This document shows, piece by piece, positions 46,548-58,496 of a stretch of DNA of 64,000 nt (position 1 is the first letter of the stretch; each line of letters opens with the position of its first letter). The DNA comes from Craterostigma plantagineum (Eukaryota; Streptophyta; Magnoliopsida; Lamiales; Linderniaceae). The stretch covers positions 496,001 to 560,000 of the forward strand of contig JAPQWV010000357.1 in NCBI GenBank assembly GCA_027422505.1, in the 5' to 3' direction. The position numbers and the translations under genes were made by a program. The notes beneath the pieces were generated by a model. The model saw only the letters and a list, made by a program, of their open reading frames with translations. It was not told the origin of the DNA and made no database searches.

Positions 46548-47379
46548 GAGAGATTTAACGAGGCTGGGTAGCGAAAAATACTCGACTTAATCATCTTAAA
46601 ATGATTTTATGAAATGCAAGTTAGAAACCTGTTTTGGTTGAAGCATTTCATCTAACACTTTTTCAATAATGCACATGCTTGATGTATGAATGTAATGGAT
46701 GGGGCACACGATTTGTTTATGGAAGTTTGGACTCTCAATACTCATATGTCTCCCCTTCTTCCCCGCTAGGAAGACTCTCACAAGAAGACTCGGTTTACAT
46801 ACTACGTGACCTTCCATAGATAGAATTATACAATATAACTTCGTAAGTTATATTCCGCTAACTAAACTTTCTAGCACTCAACCACATATATGGCTTTCAG
46901 AGTCCACCTGCTTCGTCCACTATTAAAGTTGACCGGAACATCTCTCTACCGCTAACTTTTTAAAGTCCATCGATAGAGTTATTTCGCTCTACTATTCGTA
47001 GGCTGCGACCTTATAAAAGACACTTCTTTTACGTCTATGTGCATAGACTGTCACTCAACTATTCTACTTAAGCTCATCTCTCTTTGTGCGTGAGTGAGGT
47101 TTGTGGGTTTGAAATTTGTAGCTATCTCTCTTTGGTAACCCACACACTCGGGAACAACTCTTTATTTTGTGTTCTTTGCTCTTGTTCTTCTCTCTTGGAT
47201 ATCTCTTTCAATGTGTGCTTCTTTGCTCTAGAATCCTTGCGTTTTTCTGACATTCTAGTGTATATTTATAGTCTCCCAAATTTGATAGAGCTGTTAGACA
47301 CATTAAACTAGTCGTTGGAAGCTTTTGGCTTCATATAATCAATGATGTCTGCTTCAGTCGCTTGTACCTGCTGCACTAA

Positions 47380-47700
47380 GAGACTTGTACCTCAGTGCAG
47401 TAGTTGACCTGTCAATCAAGTCTTTGACCGGACCACTCTGAGATCGGATCAGTCCAGACCGACACCGGTCAGTGCAGTCAGTCTGAGACCTGCCAATCCA
47501 GATCGAGACCGACCAGTCTAGTCCAGTCTGAGACTGACCAGACCATACGAGACCGACCAGTCTAATTCAATTTGAGATCGGACCAGTTCGATCCTAACTG
47601 ACCAGACCGAAACCAGGCAAGTCCTCTCCTGACTGACCAGATCGAGACTAGGTTAACCATGGTTGACCGCGTTGACCAGCGTTGACCAGCAGTTGACCGA
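47380..47700 (+). repeat. GACCAG/TTGACC degenerate minisatellite
   Basis: Short phrases GACCAGTCTAGTCCAGTCTGA, GAGACCGACCAG and GATCGAGAC recur with irregular spacing. The block ends in GTTGACCGCGTTGACCAGCG and two further TTGACC. TTGACC contains the W-box core bound by plant WRKY factors. No reading frame is supported. Confidence 0.7.
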
Positions 47701-47837
47701 CCCCGTTTTTTGCCCTGAGCTCATATTTGATATCTGTTTTTCAAACGAGCTCATCTACACAGTTAATTAAATATGTTAGTAACACAAATAAGTTTTGTGT
47801 TCACCAAAACTAGATTGCTAGATATTATAATCCAACA

Positions 47838-49132
47838 TATCCACACAATAGAGGAATCTTAGCCCATTCTCACCAAAATATATGTCATACATGGGACTAA
47901 TTATCATTTTTAATGTGCCCCTCCACACAGACAACGATCTAAAGAGTTAAAGTGGAATCGAACTCGTGACCTCATTTGAAAGAGTATGTGTCCAATGTAA
48001 TAATTAACAAACTAGACACGTACGCAATAGCTCGAATGCATCCATCAGGTTACGGAAAGAAAAGGACTATTATGAAGAGATAACGAGCACACAAAAAACA
48101 AGACTCGAAAAAAAATAAGATTCGAAGTTTTTAAAAAGAAAATAGAGATCGTTTCTCCATTAGAATGACTATTACGACCATATTAGAGTACTAGAAAAAC
48201 CAAATCCTCCGCCTCTCTCGCCTCCCAACTTTTTCTCATCCTTCTCTCAACAAACAAAAAACCTAACTAAAATACACTATCTCCCCCATCGTTCTCACCA
48301 TTTTGAAGGATGGGGGAGGAAACCATCTTTATTCCTTGCTATTAATTGCTTTTTCTCCCTTTTCCTTTCTTTTCCTATTTCTCCTCTCATGGGACTTCGT
48401 GTCTCCTCTTGTGGGAGGTCCTTCTCATCTTGTAGGAGCTTTTTCTTCATTTATGGTAACTGTTTCACATCTGGGTTCATTAGCCATATTTGTGGAGTTT
48501 TGACTTGATTTGCAGTAGGTTCTTAAGTTTTTCTTGTAATTGCCTTAGAGTTTGTTTCGATTTTTTCTTTTTAGTTCTGGTTTGATTCTCTCTAGGTAGA
48601 GATTTCGTTCCTACATGATGGTCGATTGTATCAGAGGACCTTGTCGGGCTATTTAATCATGTATCTTTGCTTGTATATTAAACTATTGTTAAAAAAAATC
48701 ATATCTAGAGTACTAAAAAACAACGAATAAAGTAAACCAGAACATGCATCACGAGTAAAGTTAAACAAAAAAGAGCCCCAATTTCCCTTTGAGGAAGGAG
48801 GAGAAAAAATGGGAAGCGTGTTGAGAGAATCCTAAGAAGACAAAAACATGTAAAAGAACTGCAATTTTATATTGATTTATTAAAGACCGAATTAATTAAT
48901 CATAAGCACATTATTCCATATTTATTAATTTAATATTTGAAGTTAAAAATTATTTTGTTATTAGAGACAAATAACAACTATTCATCCCACTTCTCATCAA
49001 ATTAAAATACACCACATAAGAAAATTAAAATTAAACTACAAAAGGAAATTGAAAAAAAAAAGATAGAAAAGAAATAAAGGGTGAACACTGCCCCGCTACA
49101 CATAAAGGAGCACTATTCCCTCCTCTACATTT
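47838..49132 (+). other. AT-rich intergenic sequence, nothing identified
   Basis: I see no supported gene, RNA or bounded element here. The T-rich stretch 48300-48560 has one open frame, but its composition is low-complexity. Confidence 0.5.
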
Positions 49133-49141
49133 AGTGTGGCA

Positions 49142-49915
49142 AGTGTTTTAAAAAGCGCGCTTCGTAGCGTATATATCGTAATTTTTTCGCGCCGTAATAA
49201 AAATAGCATTTTTATTTATTATTAATTTTAAATTTTTTTCTTCTTTTATAAAGCTAAAATAAATGAATCGTAAAATATATTTATCCTAGCTTCAAAACTG
49301 CTTCAAATTAAGGCGATGTGGCGGCTAATTCTTCAATTTTGCCATACATCGTACGCCAAAGGATTTTTATTAGAGAAACAATACTCCCTCGGTCCCAAAC
49401 CATTTATACATTTTACTATATCGGGCGTCCCGCTTCTTTTGTACATTTTCTATTTTAGCAAAAAACTACCACAAACAATTAATATAGTAATATTAAATTT
49501 TCTTAAAAGACGTGTCAAAATATATACATTTTACCTTTTAATTGTACTACATTATTAAAATATTCAGTTTCTTAAAAATCGTGCGATACACCAAACCATA
49601 ACGGTTTGGGACAGAGGGATTATAAAAGTAATATCTAGTTAAAATTTGAAAATAATAAAATTTAACAGACATGTGCGCGCACACACCCACATATATTTGT
49701 TTATAGCTCATGAAGTGTGCTTAGATATAATTAGATTAATGTTCACCGTTATTTCTTTTTTGTAATGTTCTGTTTGCTTGTATTGTTATATATAATATAT
49801 ATATATATTTCTTTTGTCGTGTATGTGGCATGATCAAAATACCCACGCAATACGCTAAGTTATCTACGCTACGCAATATCGGAACTACGCACTGCGCAAT
49901 ACGCTTTTTAAAACG
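49142..49915. mobile_element. Non-autonomous DNA transposon (probably hAT), 774 bp
   Basis: The flanking duplication AGTGTGGCA (49133-49141 and 49916-49924) is perfect over nine bases, eight if the first A belongs to the element. The inverted termini are AGTGTTTTAAAAAGCG and CGCTTTTTAAAACG. Subterminal zones are rich in TACGC/GCGTA. A complete Stowaway-like MITE is nested inside. hAT is favoured by the termini, but a 9-bp duplication would suit a MULE. Confidence 0.75.
49384..49620. mobile_element. Stowaway-like MITE, 237 bp, uninterrupted copy
   Basis: Termini CTCCCTCGGTCCCAAACC / GGTTTGGGACAGAGGGAT with TA on both sides (49382-49383 and 49621-49622). It is the same family as 16980-17544, sharing CATTTTACTATATCGGG-like and AAAAGACGTGTCAAAATATA sequence. 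Confidence 0.9.
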
Positions 49916-49924
49916 AGTGTGGCA

Positions 49925-50215
49925 TTTGGAGTCTAGGAATGTCCTTCACTCCGATATATGATGTTAACCTCTAGGTTTAGAGTTGTTGGATGAAATGAAA
50001 TACGAGCAAAATGGAAATTTGAACAATAAAACAAAATAATAGTCTGACATTGCATCTGAATATCAACTATTGATAAGACGAAAAAAAAAAAGAAGATCGC
50101 TTCAAGATATGCAACTTGGGCACATTATTGAAAATACAAAAGCACAAACCGAAGTCTACTTCGGCGACCGAACGGTAAACGAAACAATTAAAGATAAGAA
50201 AGAAAAAAGATAGTA
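49925..50215 (+). other. Spacer downstream of the DC1 gene
   Basis: AT-rich sequence between the hAT-like element and the 3' end of the minus-strand DC1-type gene. Nothing is recognised, although the 3' UTR of that gene would lie here. Confidence 0.4.
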
Positions 50216-50676
50216 CTACGAAATCAGTACGAAGATGCATCTCCACCACCAACACTCATCACCACCACCACCACCGCCGCCGCCGCCGCCGTCACCTCCA
50301 CCATTATCGCCGCCACCTCCACCGCCGCCCATAACATCCTGCGCCACCGTCTGCCCAATCCCTTGAAACGCGCCGTTCACAAGTCCATTAACTGCGCTCG
50401 TCATCAAATTACTTCCTAAACTATTATTAGGCTGCCCACCACCGTACTGATTCAACTGAGGCGGCCCATACTGCTGAGTCATCGTCGGTTGATTCCCCAT
50501 TAGTACACCGCCGCCGCCGCCGCCGCCCGGAGGGAGATTCAGACCAGCAGACATCATCGTATTATAATTATTAATAATTAATATAGGGTTGAGATTGATT
50601 GATTGCCCCAATACTTGCACTGTGCATCAACATACTCTGCTGCTGCTGATTATGATGATGATGATGAGGTTGATAG

Positions 50677-51214
50677 TGTAAGGTTGGGACTATTCGACTA
50701 CGTATTCCAAGCACAATAACATTCGGACATGTAGACGTACATGTATTGTGGTATTAGTCGTATGCCAAATATTGTAATTAAGTTAAAGGACCCATTCGGT
50801 GATCAATTAAATTTAAGAGGGTCTGTCGCAATTAAATAAGATGTGTGGGGTTAATTAATATACGTGTAGAATTCCTGGGGGCTGGAATGTAAATATCTGA
50901 TGGGCTTATTAACGGGCCAGCCCATTAAGACATCTATAAATATGGGTGTGGTCCCTAAGTGCTGTACAACGAAACATACAGTCGTCGCTCTCGTAAAACC
51001 CTAACGACTGCTCTAAGGATCCTTGGGGTACCCATCTTCCCCGAGCTAAAGGTTTCACGTACACGTACTTGGAAGATCCACATCCCTGTTCTCGTCAAGA
51101 ACGCTATGGAATTCTCAGGTACGCTTTCTATTTCCGCTGTATTTAGTTTATTGCCTTAATTAATCCAATCAAGGTTAAAGTCTTTTTGGATCCATACGGT
51201 TACGGATCCCAACA
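50677..51214 (+). repeat. 5' LTR of the defective copia
   Basis: Begins TGTAAGGTTGGGACTATTC and ends ACGGATCCCAACA. A TATA-type CTATAAATATGGG lies at 50934. It is followed by AG and the initiator-Met tRNA primer site. Confidence 0.95.
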
Positions 51215-52654
51215 AGTGGTATCAGAGCCACCTTGCTTTGGATTAATTACGGTTATATGATGCAAACGATTGGCAGTTATGTGGGCTCAGTTGGGCAGAA
51301 TTGCTGGGGTGTGATCCGATCTGCACTGCAGCGCCGTTGGGCGTCGCATTTGGTATTTGCAGATCGGGTCGTCTGGCGTTGATTACGGCTGCAAAAGCCG
51401 CCGAAGGGCAGCACTGTTGGGTTCTGCAAGGTGGCTGCGCGGCTGTGCCTACAGCTCCGTTTGGACGCCGTGCACCGCGCGGTTCAGCATCGTTGGCGTC
51501 GCCATGTGCAGTTAATGGCCGTTGGGATGAGGCGTTGACAGCTGTCCGGCTTGTGGCTGTGCGGCCCCACGGCAGCGACTAGGCGGACTGTTGGGCGTTG
51601 TGCTGTCGGGAGCCGGTTATGGATGATGAGCGCTACTTGGACTGCCTAGGTTTTCATGACTGTTGTTCTTTAGCTGTAAGGCAAAAAGCAGCCTAGGGTT
51701 TCTTAAGATGGGCCAGTATAAGCTCATTAATATATTATTTAAGTGGCTAGATAGCTCTTTCATGTTACGTTTACCAGACCTAGGAGTTATAATGGGCCCA
51801 TCAGTAGGCCAACTTTGGTTCCTATTTTAGATATAAGTTGACGTGTATGGACTAGGTTTTCATGTAGCACTACTTATTGGTCAAAAGACATTAAGGGCTG
51901 CTTTGGAGATTTAAATGGGCCCAAAATTCTGGACCACATCAGGTTATTTAAAAAAAATAATAATAAATAAATAAATAAATAAAATGGGACCACTTAAGTC
52001 TTTTCTTTTGGGCTGTGTAGACTTTAGTAAATAGGCCACATTAGATTAAGAATAATATAGGCCCACTTCAGAATTGGACTAATTTAATTAAATTAGGTCC
52101 AATAAATGTGTTATTAGTTGGCTATTTTCCGCGACTATTCGGGGTGCTTTTAAAGTCAGAAGTATTCGGAAAAATTGCGACTTTTAACAGACAGTGATTA
52201 TTAAATTTAATAACGGCATAAAGACGCTTATCGATTATTAGAAATATTTTATTGAAGCAGTATAGTCACCTTCGTGACCTCTGCTGTGGAGATTTTATAA
52301 ATCTAATAGTCGGGACGGTGGCGTAACATGACGCATGCGGATATTTCGACCGGCCCTTCGGAAGGCGATTATCTGGCAGTGGCTTGTGTACGTCTGTGAC
52401 GGTAAGCTGAAGTACCTGAAGGTCTTTCCATTGCGAGTAGTTGATCGGCCCTTCGGAAGGCGACTACTTGGCTGGAATAGGGTACGAACGCTTGATCGTT
52501 GCACCATTTTGATCACTCGTGGATTGACTACCTAACCTTCGTTAGGCTCTTTTGCACAACGATTAAGCTGAAGATAGGCTGTTATTAATTTTTTAATCAT
52601 TATTAAAGCTAAAAATTGTGAGTTAATTACATCATCGTTCTCTTTTCAGCTGAG
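51215..52654 (+). other. Leader region of the defective copia, gag N-terminus not found
   Basis: After the primer site there are 1.4 kb without a recognisable gag domain. A GC-rich open stretch (51301-51582) has no gag features. A near-duplicate phrase CGGCCCTTCGGAAGGCGA(T/C)TA occurs at 52353 and 52447. The part coding for the capsid-like UBN2 domain seems to have been deleted or replaced. Confidence 0.55.
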
Positions 52655-55600
52655 ATGGTCGGTGTTGCGACTACGAACTCTGCCGTGAATATAATATCAA
52701 CAGCTAACGGTACAATAGTTGATGCTTGGAAAAATAAAGTACCTAAGGAGACTGCGGTTAAACAGAAGAAGCCTAAGGGCCCTGATAAAGAGCATAAAGA
52801 AAAATTAATTCAATGCTTCTTCTGCAAGAAAACTTCTCATATAAAGAAGGATTGTGCCAAATATCATGCTTGGCGCCTAAAGAAAAACTTGATTTTTGTA
52901 AGCGCTGAAATCAATTTGATTTCCGTACAGAGAAATACTTGGTGGGTTGATTCTGGTGCTACAACTCATATAAGTATGTCCATGAAGGACTGCCTAAACT
53001 GCTGAAAGCCCAGTGATGCCGAAAGATTCATCTATGTGGGGGCTGGAGAAGCAGTTGAAGTTCAAGGCGTCGGGACATTTAGATTATTGTTGAGTTCTGG
53101 GTTCTTTTTGGATCTGAATAACACTTTCATCGTTCCGTCGTTTAGACGGAATTTGATTTCGGTTTCTGTTTTGGACAAAGAAGGTTATATTTGTTCATTT
53201 GGTAACAGAAAGTGTGTTATTCATCTTAAATCTTCGGCTATTGGAACCAGTAACTTATCTGAACATGATATTCTGTATCTACTTGATACAGTTAACTACG
53301 GAGAGTCCCATAATGTGGAAACTAGAGGCATTAAGCGCAAGTTACCATTCGAGAATTCATTTGGTTTATGGCATAAGCGTTTGGGTCATATATCCAAAAG
53401 GAGAATTTATAAGCTTGTGTCTGATGGAATTCTGGAAACACTTGATAAATCCGGAGATCATTTATGTATCGAGTGTATAAAGGGTAAAACAACAAATAAA
53501 AGAAAAGTAAATGCTGAGAGAGCTAAGGAAGTCTTAGAACTGATTCATACGGATGTGTGTGGTCCATTCCATACGGCTTCTTGGAATGGACAATGCTATT
53601 TTATCACGTTCATCGACGATTACTCGTTACGGGTATTTGTACCTAATTCATGAGAAGTCTGAAGCACTTGACGTTTTTAAGGCGTTTAAAGCCGAAGTCG
53701 AAAATCGACACGGCAAAACGATTAAGGCTGTCAGATCCGACCGTGGAGGAGAATACTACGGGAGGTATGACGGATCAGGTGAACAACGTCCACGACCGTT
53801 TGCTAAGTTTCTAGAGGAGTGTGGGATCGTCCCTCAGTACACCATGCCAGGAAGTCCAAATATGAACGGTGTTGCTGAGAGACGAAACAGAACCCTTCAG
53901 GATATGGTGAGAAGTATGATTGCTCGTACGACTTTACCTCACTCTCTCTGGGGCGACGCATTAAGAACCGCAGCCTACATTCTTAATAGAGTCCCTACTA
54001 AAGCTACGAACAGTACCCCTTACGAGTTATGGACGGGTAAAAAACCCGTTCTTAGGCATTTACGAGTCTGGAGATGTCCTACTGAGGCACGACCTTACAG
54101 GCCGGGCGAGAAGAAATTGGACTCAAGGACTGTTAGTAGCTACTTCGTAGGTTATCCGGAAAAATCACGAGGCTATAAATTTTATGACCCCACATCAAGA
54201 ACATTTTTCGAGACAGGAAATGCCAGGTTCTTTGAGGATCTTGAGTTTGGGGAGGATAAGGATAATCGAAACGATTTTCTATTCGAGGAAGAGGATTCAG
54301 AAATTTCTCTTCATACAGCTCAGGTCGGCCAGGACGAAGTTTTTGTCCCTATGGTTATCTGACCTCGAGATATGGACGAAGGTGAAATCGTTCCTCCAAC
54401 GGATCAGCATACTTCACCTGTAGCTGTTCATCACGATCAGCCTTATGAAGGTGAAGCTGAAGCTGATCATCAAGTACAAACTCATGAACCTCAGATCGAA
54501 CCAGCGCCTCTACGGAGGTCAACGCGAGAAAGGAGAAATGCAATTCCGGATGATTATGTTGTATTTCTTCACGAGCATGAGTATACTATTGATTTAGTGG
54601 GAGATGATCCCTTCACTTATCAAGAGGCAATGGAAAGCTCTAAGCCTCGCGAATGGACCAATGCCATAAATGAAGGACAACGACGTTTGGGATCTCGTCT
54701 CGTTACCTGAAGGCGTGAAACCGATTGGTTGCAAATGGGTATTTAAAACCAAACGGGATTCACTGGGTAACATTGAGAGATATAAAGCTCGTCTTGTCGC
54801 GAAAGGATTTACTCAGATGGAAGGCATAGATTATAAAGAGACTTTCTTTCCAGTTTCATCGAAAGACTCTTTTAGAATTATCTTGGCGCTTGTGGCACAT
54901 TTTGACCTTGGCTTGCATCAAATGGACGTAAAGACAGCTTTCCTCAATGGAGATCTCGAGGAAACTATATATATGCTGCAGCCAGAGGGCTTAGCTTCTG
55001 ACAAATCTAGCCCACTGGTCTGTAAACTAAACAAATCCATCTACGGACTCAAGCAGGCTTCTCGTCAGTGGTACCACAAGTTTCACCAGACTATCACCTC
55101 TTTCGGTTTTGAGGCTAACTCTGTTGAGGACTGTGTGTATCACAAGTTCAGTGGGAGCAGGTTTATCTTTTTGGTCTTGTACGTAGACGACATTTTACTA
55201 GCTAGCAGCGATGTTAATTACTTCGGGACACCAAGAGATTTCTTTCGGGTCATTTTGACATGAAAGATCTTGGGGAAGCTTCTTTTGTATTAGGGATCCA
55301 GATTCACCGTGATCGCTCACGGGGAACTCTTGGGTTATCACAAAAGAGCTACATCGAAAAGGTACTGCAAAGGTTTAGCATGGAAAATTGTCGTCCACAT
55401 GACACTCCAGTCTCAAAAGGTGATAAGTTCAGCCTCAAACAGTGTCCGGATAATATTTTGAAATCCAAGCACATGAAGGATATACCATATGCGTCGGCAG
55501 TGGGAAGTTTAATGTACGCACAGGTTTGCACCAGACCTGATTTGGCGTTCATCGTAGGAATGCTTGGTCGATACCAAAGCAATCCAGGTAGAGAACATTG

Positions 55601-56143
55601 GGTAGCAGCCAAAAGGGTCTTTCGATATCTTCAAAAGACGAAGGATTATATGCTCACATACAGAAAGTCAGAGTATTTGGAGATCATTACTCTGATTTTG
55701 CGGGATGCCTGGACAGCCGCAAATCGACATCTGGTTACGTTTTTATGCTGGCTGGGGGAGCGATTTCGTGAAAAAGTGTCAAACAGACACTTATCGCTTC
55801 ATCTACGATGGAGGCAGAACTTGTAGCTTGCTATGAGGCCTCCAACCAGGCTGTTTGGCTGTGCAATTTAGTGACAGGACTCAAAGTTGTCAATTCTGTT
55901 GAACGACCAATAAAGCTATTCTGTGACAACAATTCGGCGGTCCTGTATTGCAATAACAATAGGAACTCTTCCAGGTCTAAGCACATAGACATTAAGTTCC
56001 TGGTTGTGAAAGAACGAGTTCAGAGTGGATATATAATCATTGAGCATATAGGAACAGATTTTATGATTGCAGATCCACTTACTAAAGCGTTAGCGCCCGC
56101 TATATTTCATGGGCATGTTGCTCGTATGGGTGTGACGAATTAA
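52655..56143 (+). pseudogene. Copia pol region with multiple frame breaks
   Basis: The segment opens with a gag C-terminal zinc knuckle (CFFCKKTSHIKKDC, near 52815) and the protease motif WVDSGATTHI (52943), then a stop at 53003. In the same frame follow the integrase zinc domain (LWHKRLGHISKRR) and LIHTDVCGPF. The frame changes near 53635 before the rest of the core ([17 protein letters not shown]), and a stop occurs at 54360. It changes again near 54680 into reverse transcriptase ([24 protein letters not shown] near 55178), near 55255, and near 55690-55800 before the RNase H end (TMEAELVACYEA to 56143). All catalytic phrases are still legible. At least five breaks exclude a functional polyprotein. 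Confidence 0.9.
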
Positions 56144-56568
56144 GTTTATGTCTTATCGTGGATTCTAAATTCTGTGTTTAATGATTATTTAATAAAGTTT
56201 CTTTAATACATGTTTATGTCATGACATTTGGGTTTTTAGATATCCATTAGTTTATCTCTGAATTCTGATCTCACTAAAGTAGGACCAGTTGGAAATAGGC
56301 ATGCATGATCAACTGAGCATGTAATTTCCATGCTACACGTCCACACTTGATCTATGTCATTCGATGGAGTTGGTGTTCGTGATTATTGTGGGTTGAGTTA
56401 CGATATATGTATAACGACTACCCCTTTAGTTCTTGCATCGACAATATTGATGGACGAGATTGATTTCATATGCGACACTTTGGTTATAGCTAGATTCGGT
56501 ACGATATTTAGTATACGACGAAGGGTGCTTATTTGATAAATACAACGTCTTATAGTCCAGTGGGAGAT

Positions 56569-57106
56569 TGTAAGGTTGGGACTATTCGACTACGTATTCC
56601 AAGCACAATAACATTCGGACATGTAGACGTACATGTATTGTGGTATTAGTCGTATGCCAAATATTGTAATTAAGTTAAAGGACCCATTCGGTGATCAATT
56701 AAATTTAAGAGGGTCTGTCGCAATTAAATAAGATGTGTGGGGTTAATTAATATACGTGTAGAATTCCTGGGGGCTGAAATGTAAATATCTGATGGGCTTA
56801 TTAACGGGCCAGCCCATTATGACATCTATAAATATGGGTGTGGTCCCTAAGTTCTGTACAACGAAACATACAGTCGTCGCTCTCGTAAAACCCTAACGAC
56901 TGCTCTAAGGATCCTTGGGGTACCCATCTTCCCCGAGCTAAAGGTTTCACGTACACGTACTTGGAAGATCCACATCCCTGTTCTCGTCAAGAACGCTATG
57001 GAATTCTCAGGTACGCTTTCTATTTCCGCTGTATTTAGTTTATTGCCTTAATTAATCCAATCAAGGTTAAAGTCTTTTTGGATCCATACGGTTACGGATC
57101 CCAACA
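56569..57106 (+). repeat. 3' LTR of the defective copia
   Basis: Differs from the 5' LTR at three places: GCTGAAATG for GCTGGAATG, CATTATGAC for CATTAAGAC and AAGTTCTG for AAGTGCTG. It is followed by the GATAG duplication. Confidence 0.95.
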
Positions 57107-57144
57107 GATAGTTCATCGTATTACTGTGCATCAATAGATTTGGC

Positions 57145-57146
<2 letters not shown>

Positions 57147-57193
<47 letters not shown>
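57147..57193. repeat. GAT/ATC trinucleotide run coding a polyhistidine tract
   Basis: About 15 GAT units on the plus strand read as His on the minus strand within exon 2 of the DC1 gene. A shorter run at 50653-50667, on the far side of the copia insertion, encodes a second His tract. Confidence 0.9.
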
Positions 57194-57197
<4 letters not shown>

Positions 57198-57966
57198 AGT
57201 AGTAGCAGCAGTACATTCCATATGAGCATCGACCCCACAAGAGTTGCACCTATACAACCATTGCCTCGAACCAATCCTTTGGCACATATCGCACCTAAAC
57301 TCCTCAGATCCCTCGTATGGGCTCGCAAAGGTGAGATGGAGCTCGCAAGAAGCGTGTCCTTGGTGCCTAATCGTCAGAGGTTTCACTAAATATATACACA
57401 CATAGATAGAACCATCAAAATACCCACAAAAGATGAGAGGAGAAATGAAGAAGTCGAGAATTATTACCAGCGCAGGTTACGTGGAGATCGAAGGTGCAAC
57501 GCTGGCAATGGTAGCTCCAATTGAAGCCCTTTTCACCGCAAGCGTCGCAGCTAAATACGGACCCTTTGTAGATGGGTTTAGTGAGGAGTGACATGGTGCA
57601 TCCTCCGCCATGGGAGGCGTGGGTTATGAGCTTTGGGAGGTTGGCGCAAGATTGGTGGAGAGCGAAGTTGCAGGATGACAACTGTAGTAGTAAGGCGCGG
57701 CGGTTTGTATCTACTGCAGCTGCAGACCACAGGCGCCGCACGGTGGGGCTTGGTGGTGGTTGTGGGTCGCCGGCGGCGGCGGTGTTGTGAGGTGTAAGGG
57801 ATGAGGGTGGCTGAAGTGGGTGAGCGGCGGTGGTGGGGAAGATAGTGGTTGACTAATTTGGACGTTGACTTTCCTCATTGTTTTTGAAGTATATTATTAA
57901 TGAGATGAGATGGCAGTGAATTTAATTTTAAAGGAAGGGGAAGCGTTTATCTAGGCTAGCTATAGT

Positions 57967-58488
57967 TAGGCATGGCAATGGGTCTGGGTCCCGCCAAAAC
58001 CCGGGCCGGGTTTCTTTTCGATATTCGGGTAACGGGCCGGGTCTCGGGTCCTAAAGGATTCAACCCGGCCGGGTCCCGGGTCCGATCAAACTCGACCCGA
58101 GACCCGACCCGGATGATATTTTATATAAATATATATAATATTTATATCTTAGTATATAAATTTAAGTAAAAAATATAAATATAAATTATATAAATATATT
58201 TTACATATATTATTAATATATAAACATATTTATAAATAGAAATATGTTTATAAATAATATAAATATATAAATTATAATGTATATCAAACTAAACTTAAAA
58301 AAAATAAAAAAAATAAAACAACCGGGTCTCGCGGGTTAGACCCGCCAGACCCGGCTTATGTTGGGTTCGGGGAGGGGCGGGTTTGTAGCGGGTCGGGTCG
58401 GGTAACGGGTGCAACTAAAAATAAATGGGCCGGGTCCCGGGTCCGGCCAGACCCGACCCAGACCCAAGCCGACTCGTTGCCATCCCTA
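57967..58488. mobile_element. hAT-type MITE, 522 bp, near the DC1 gene 5' end
   Basis: Inverted termini TAGGCATGGCAATGGG and, in reverse from the right, TAGGGATGGCAACGAG. Flanking octamers GCTATAGT and GCTATATA agree at six of eight positions. Both ends carry many GGGTC/GACCC motifs around an AT-rich middle. It lies about 90 bp upstream of the DC1 start codon and could influence its promoter. Confidence 0.87.
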
Positions 58489-58496
58489 GCTATATA

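Larger units (their letters stand above)
40197..47837 (+). repeat. Possible solo LTR split by the young copia element
   Basis: The sequence left of the copia insertion from TGTTGTCGAGTATATCC (40197), and right of it from 46553 to AATCCAACA (47837), reads as one 1.4-kb LTR-like unit with TGTTG...CAACA ends. It has a TATA-type phrase CCTTATAAAAGACACTTC at about 47010 and a GACCAG-rich block (47380-47700). No flanking duplication is visible (TTCAA against TATCC), so this is tentative. Confidence 0.35.
50677..57106 (+). mobile_element. Very young but defective Ty1/copia retrotransposon
   Basis: The target duplication GATAG (50672-50676 and 57107-57111) and two 538-bp LTRs define it. By eye the LTRs differ at three positions only (about 0.6 percent). 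A canonical primer site TGGTATCAGAGCC starts two bases after the 5' LTR (51217), and AGTGGGAGAT precedes the 3' LTR. The coding part has several frame breaks and a missing gag N-terminus. It lies opposite in orientation to the DC1 gene it disrupts. Confidence 0.95.
50216..57878 (-). pseudogene. DC1 (C1-like zinc finger) domain gene split by a copia element
   Basis: On the minus strand, exon 1 (57878-57468) begins MRKVNVQISQ with HFSHPHPLHL and CGACGLQL. It continues, after an in-frame TAG (57713-57711) and a one-base shift near 57676, with CNFALHQSCANLP, then FSCDACGEKGFNWSYHC and CTFDLHVTCA. An 82-bp GT-AG intron (57467-57386) follows. Exon 2 has GHASCELHLTF, FRCDMC, YRCNSCGVDAHMEC and a 16-residue His run. 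At 57107 a 6.4-kb copia element interrupts it. The remainder resumes at 50676 with a second His run and, after another frame change near 50575, a Gly-rich tail. DC1 repeats bind two zinc ions each, and plant members act in stress and signalling. Four separate lesions make this copy non-functional. Confidence 0.85.

Noticed and set aside
51301..51582. GC-rich 93-codon open frame in the leader of the defective copia
   Set aside because: It has no gag or other recognisable motif and starts at a non-ATG codon; GC-rich DNA leaves frames open by chance.
57147..57389. Plus-strand frame starting with a run of Met codons
   Set aside because: It is the complement of the polyhistidine tract of the minus-strand DC1 gene.
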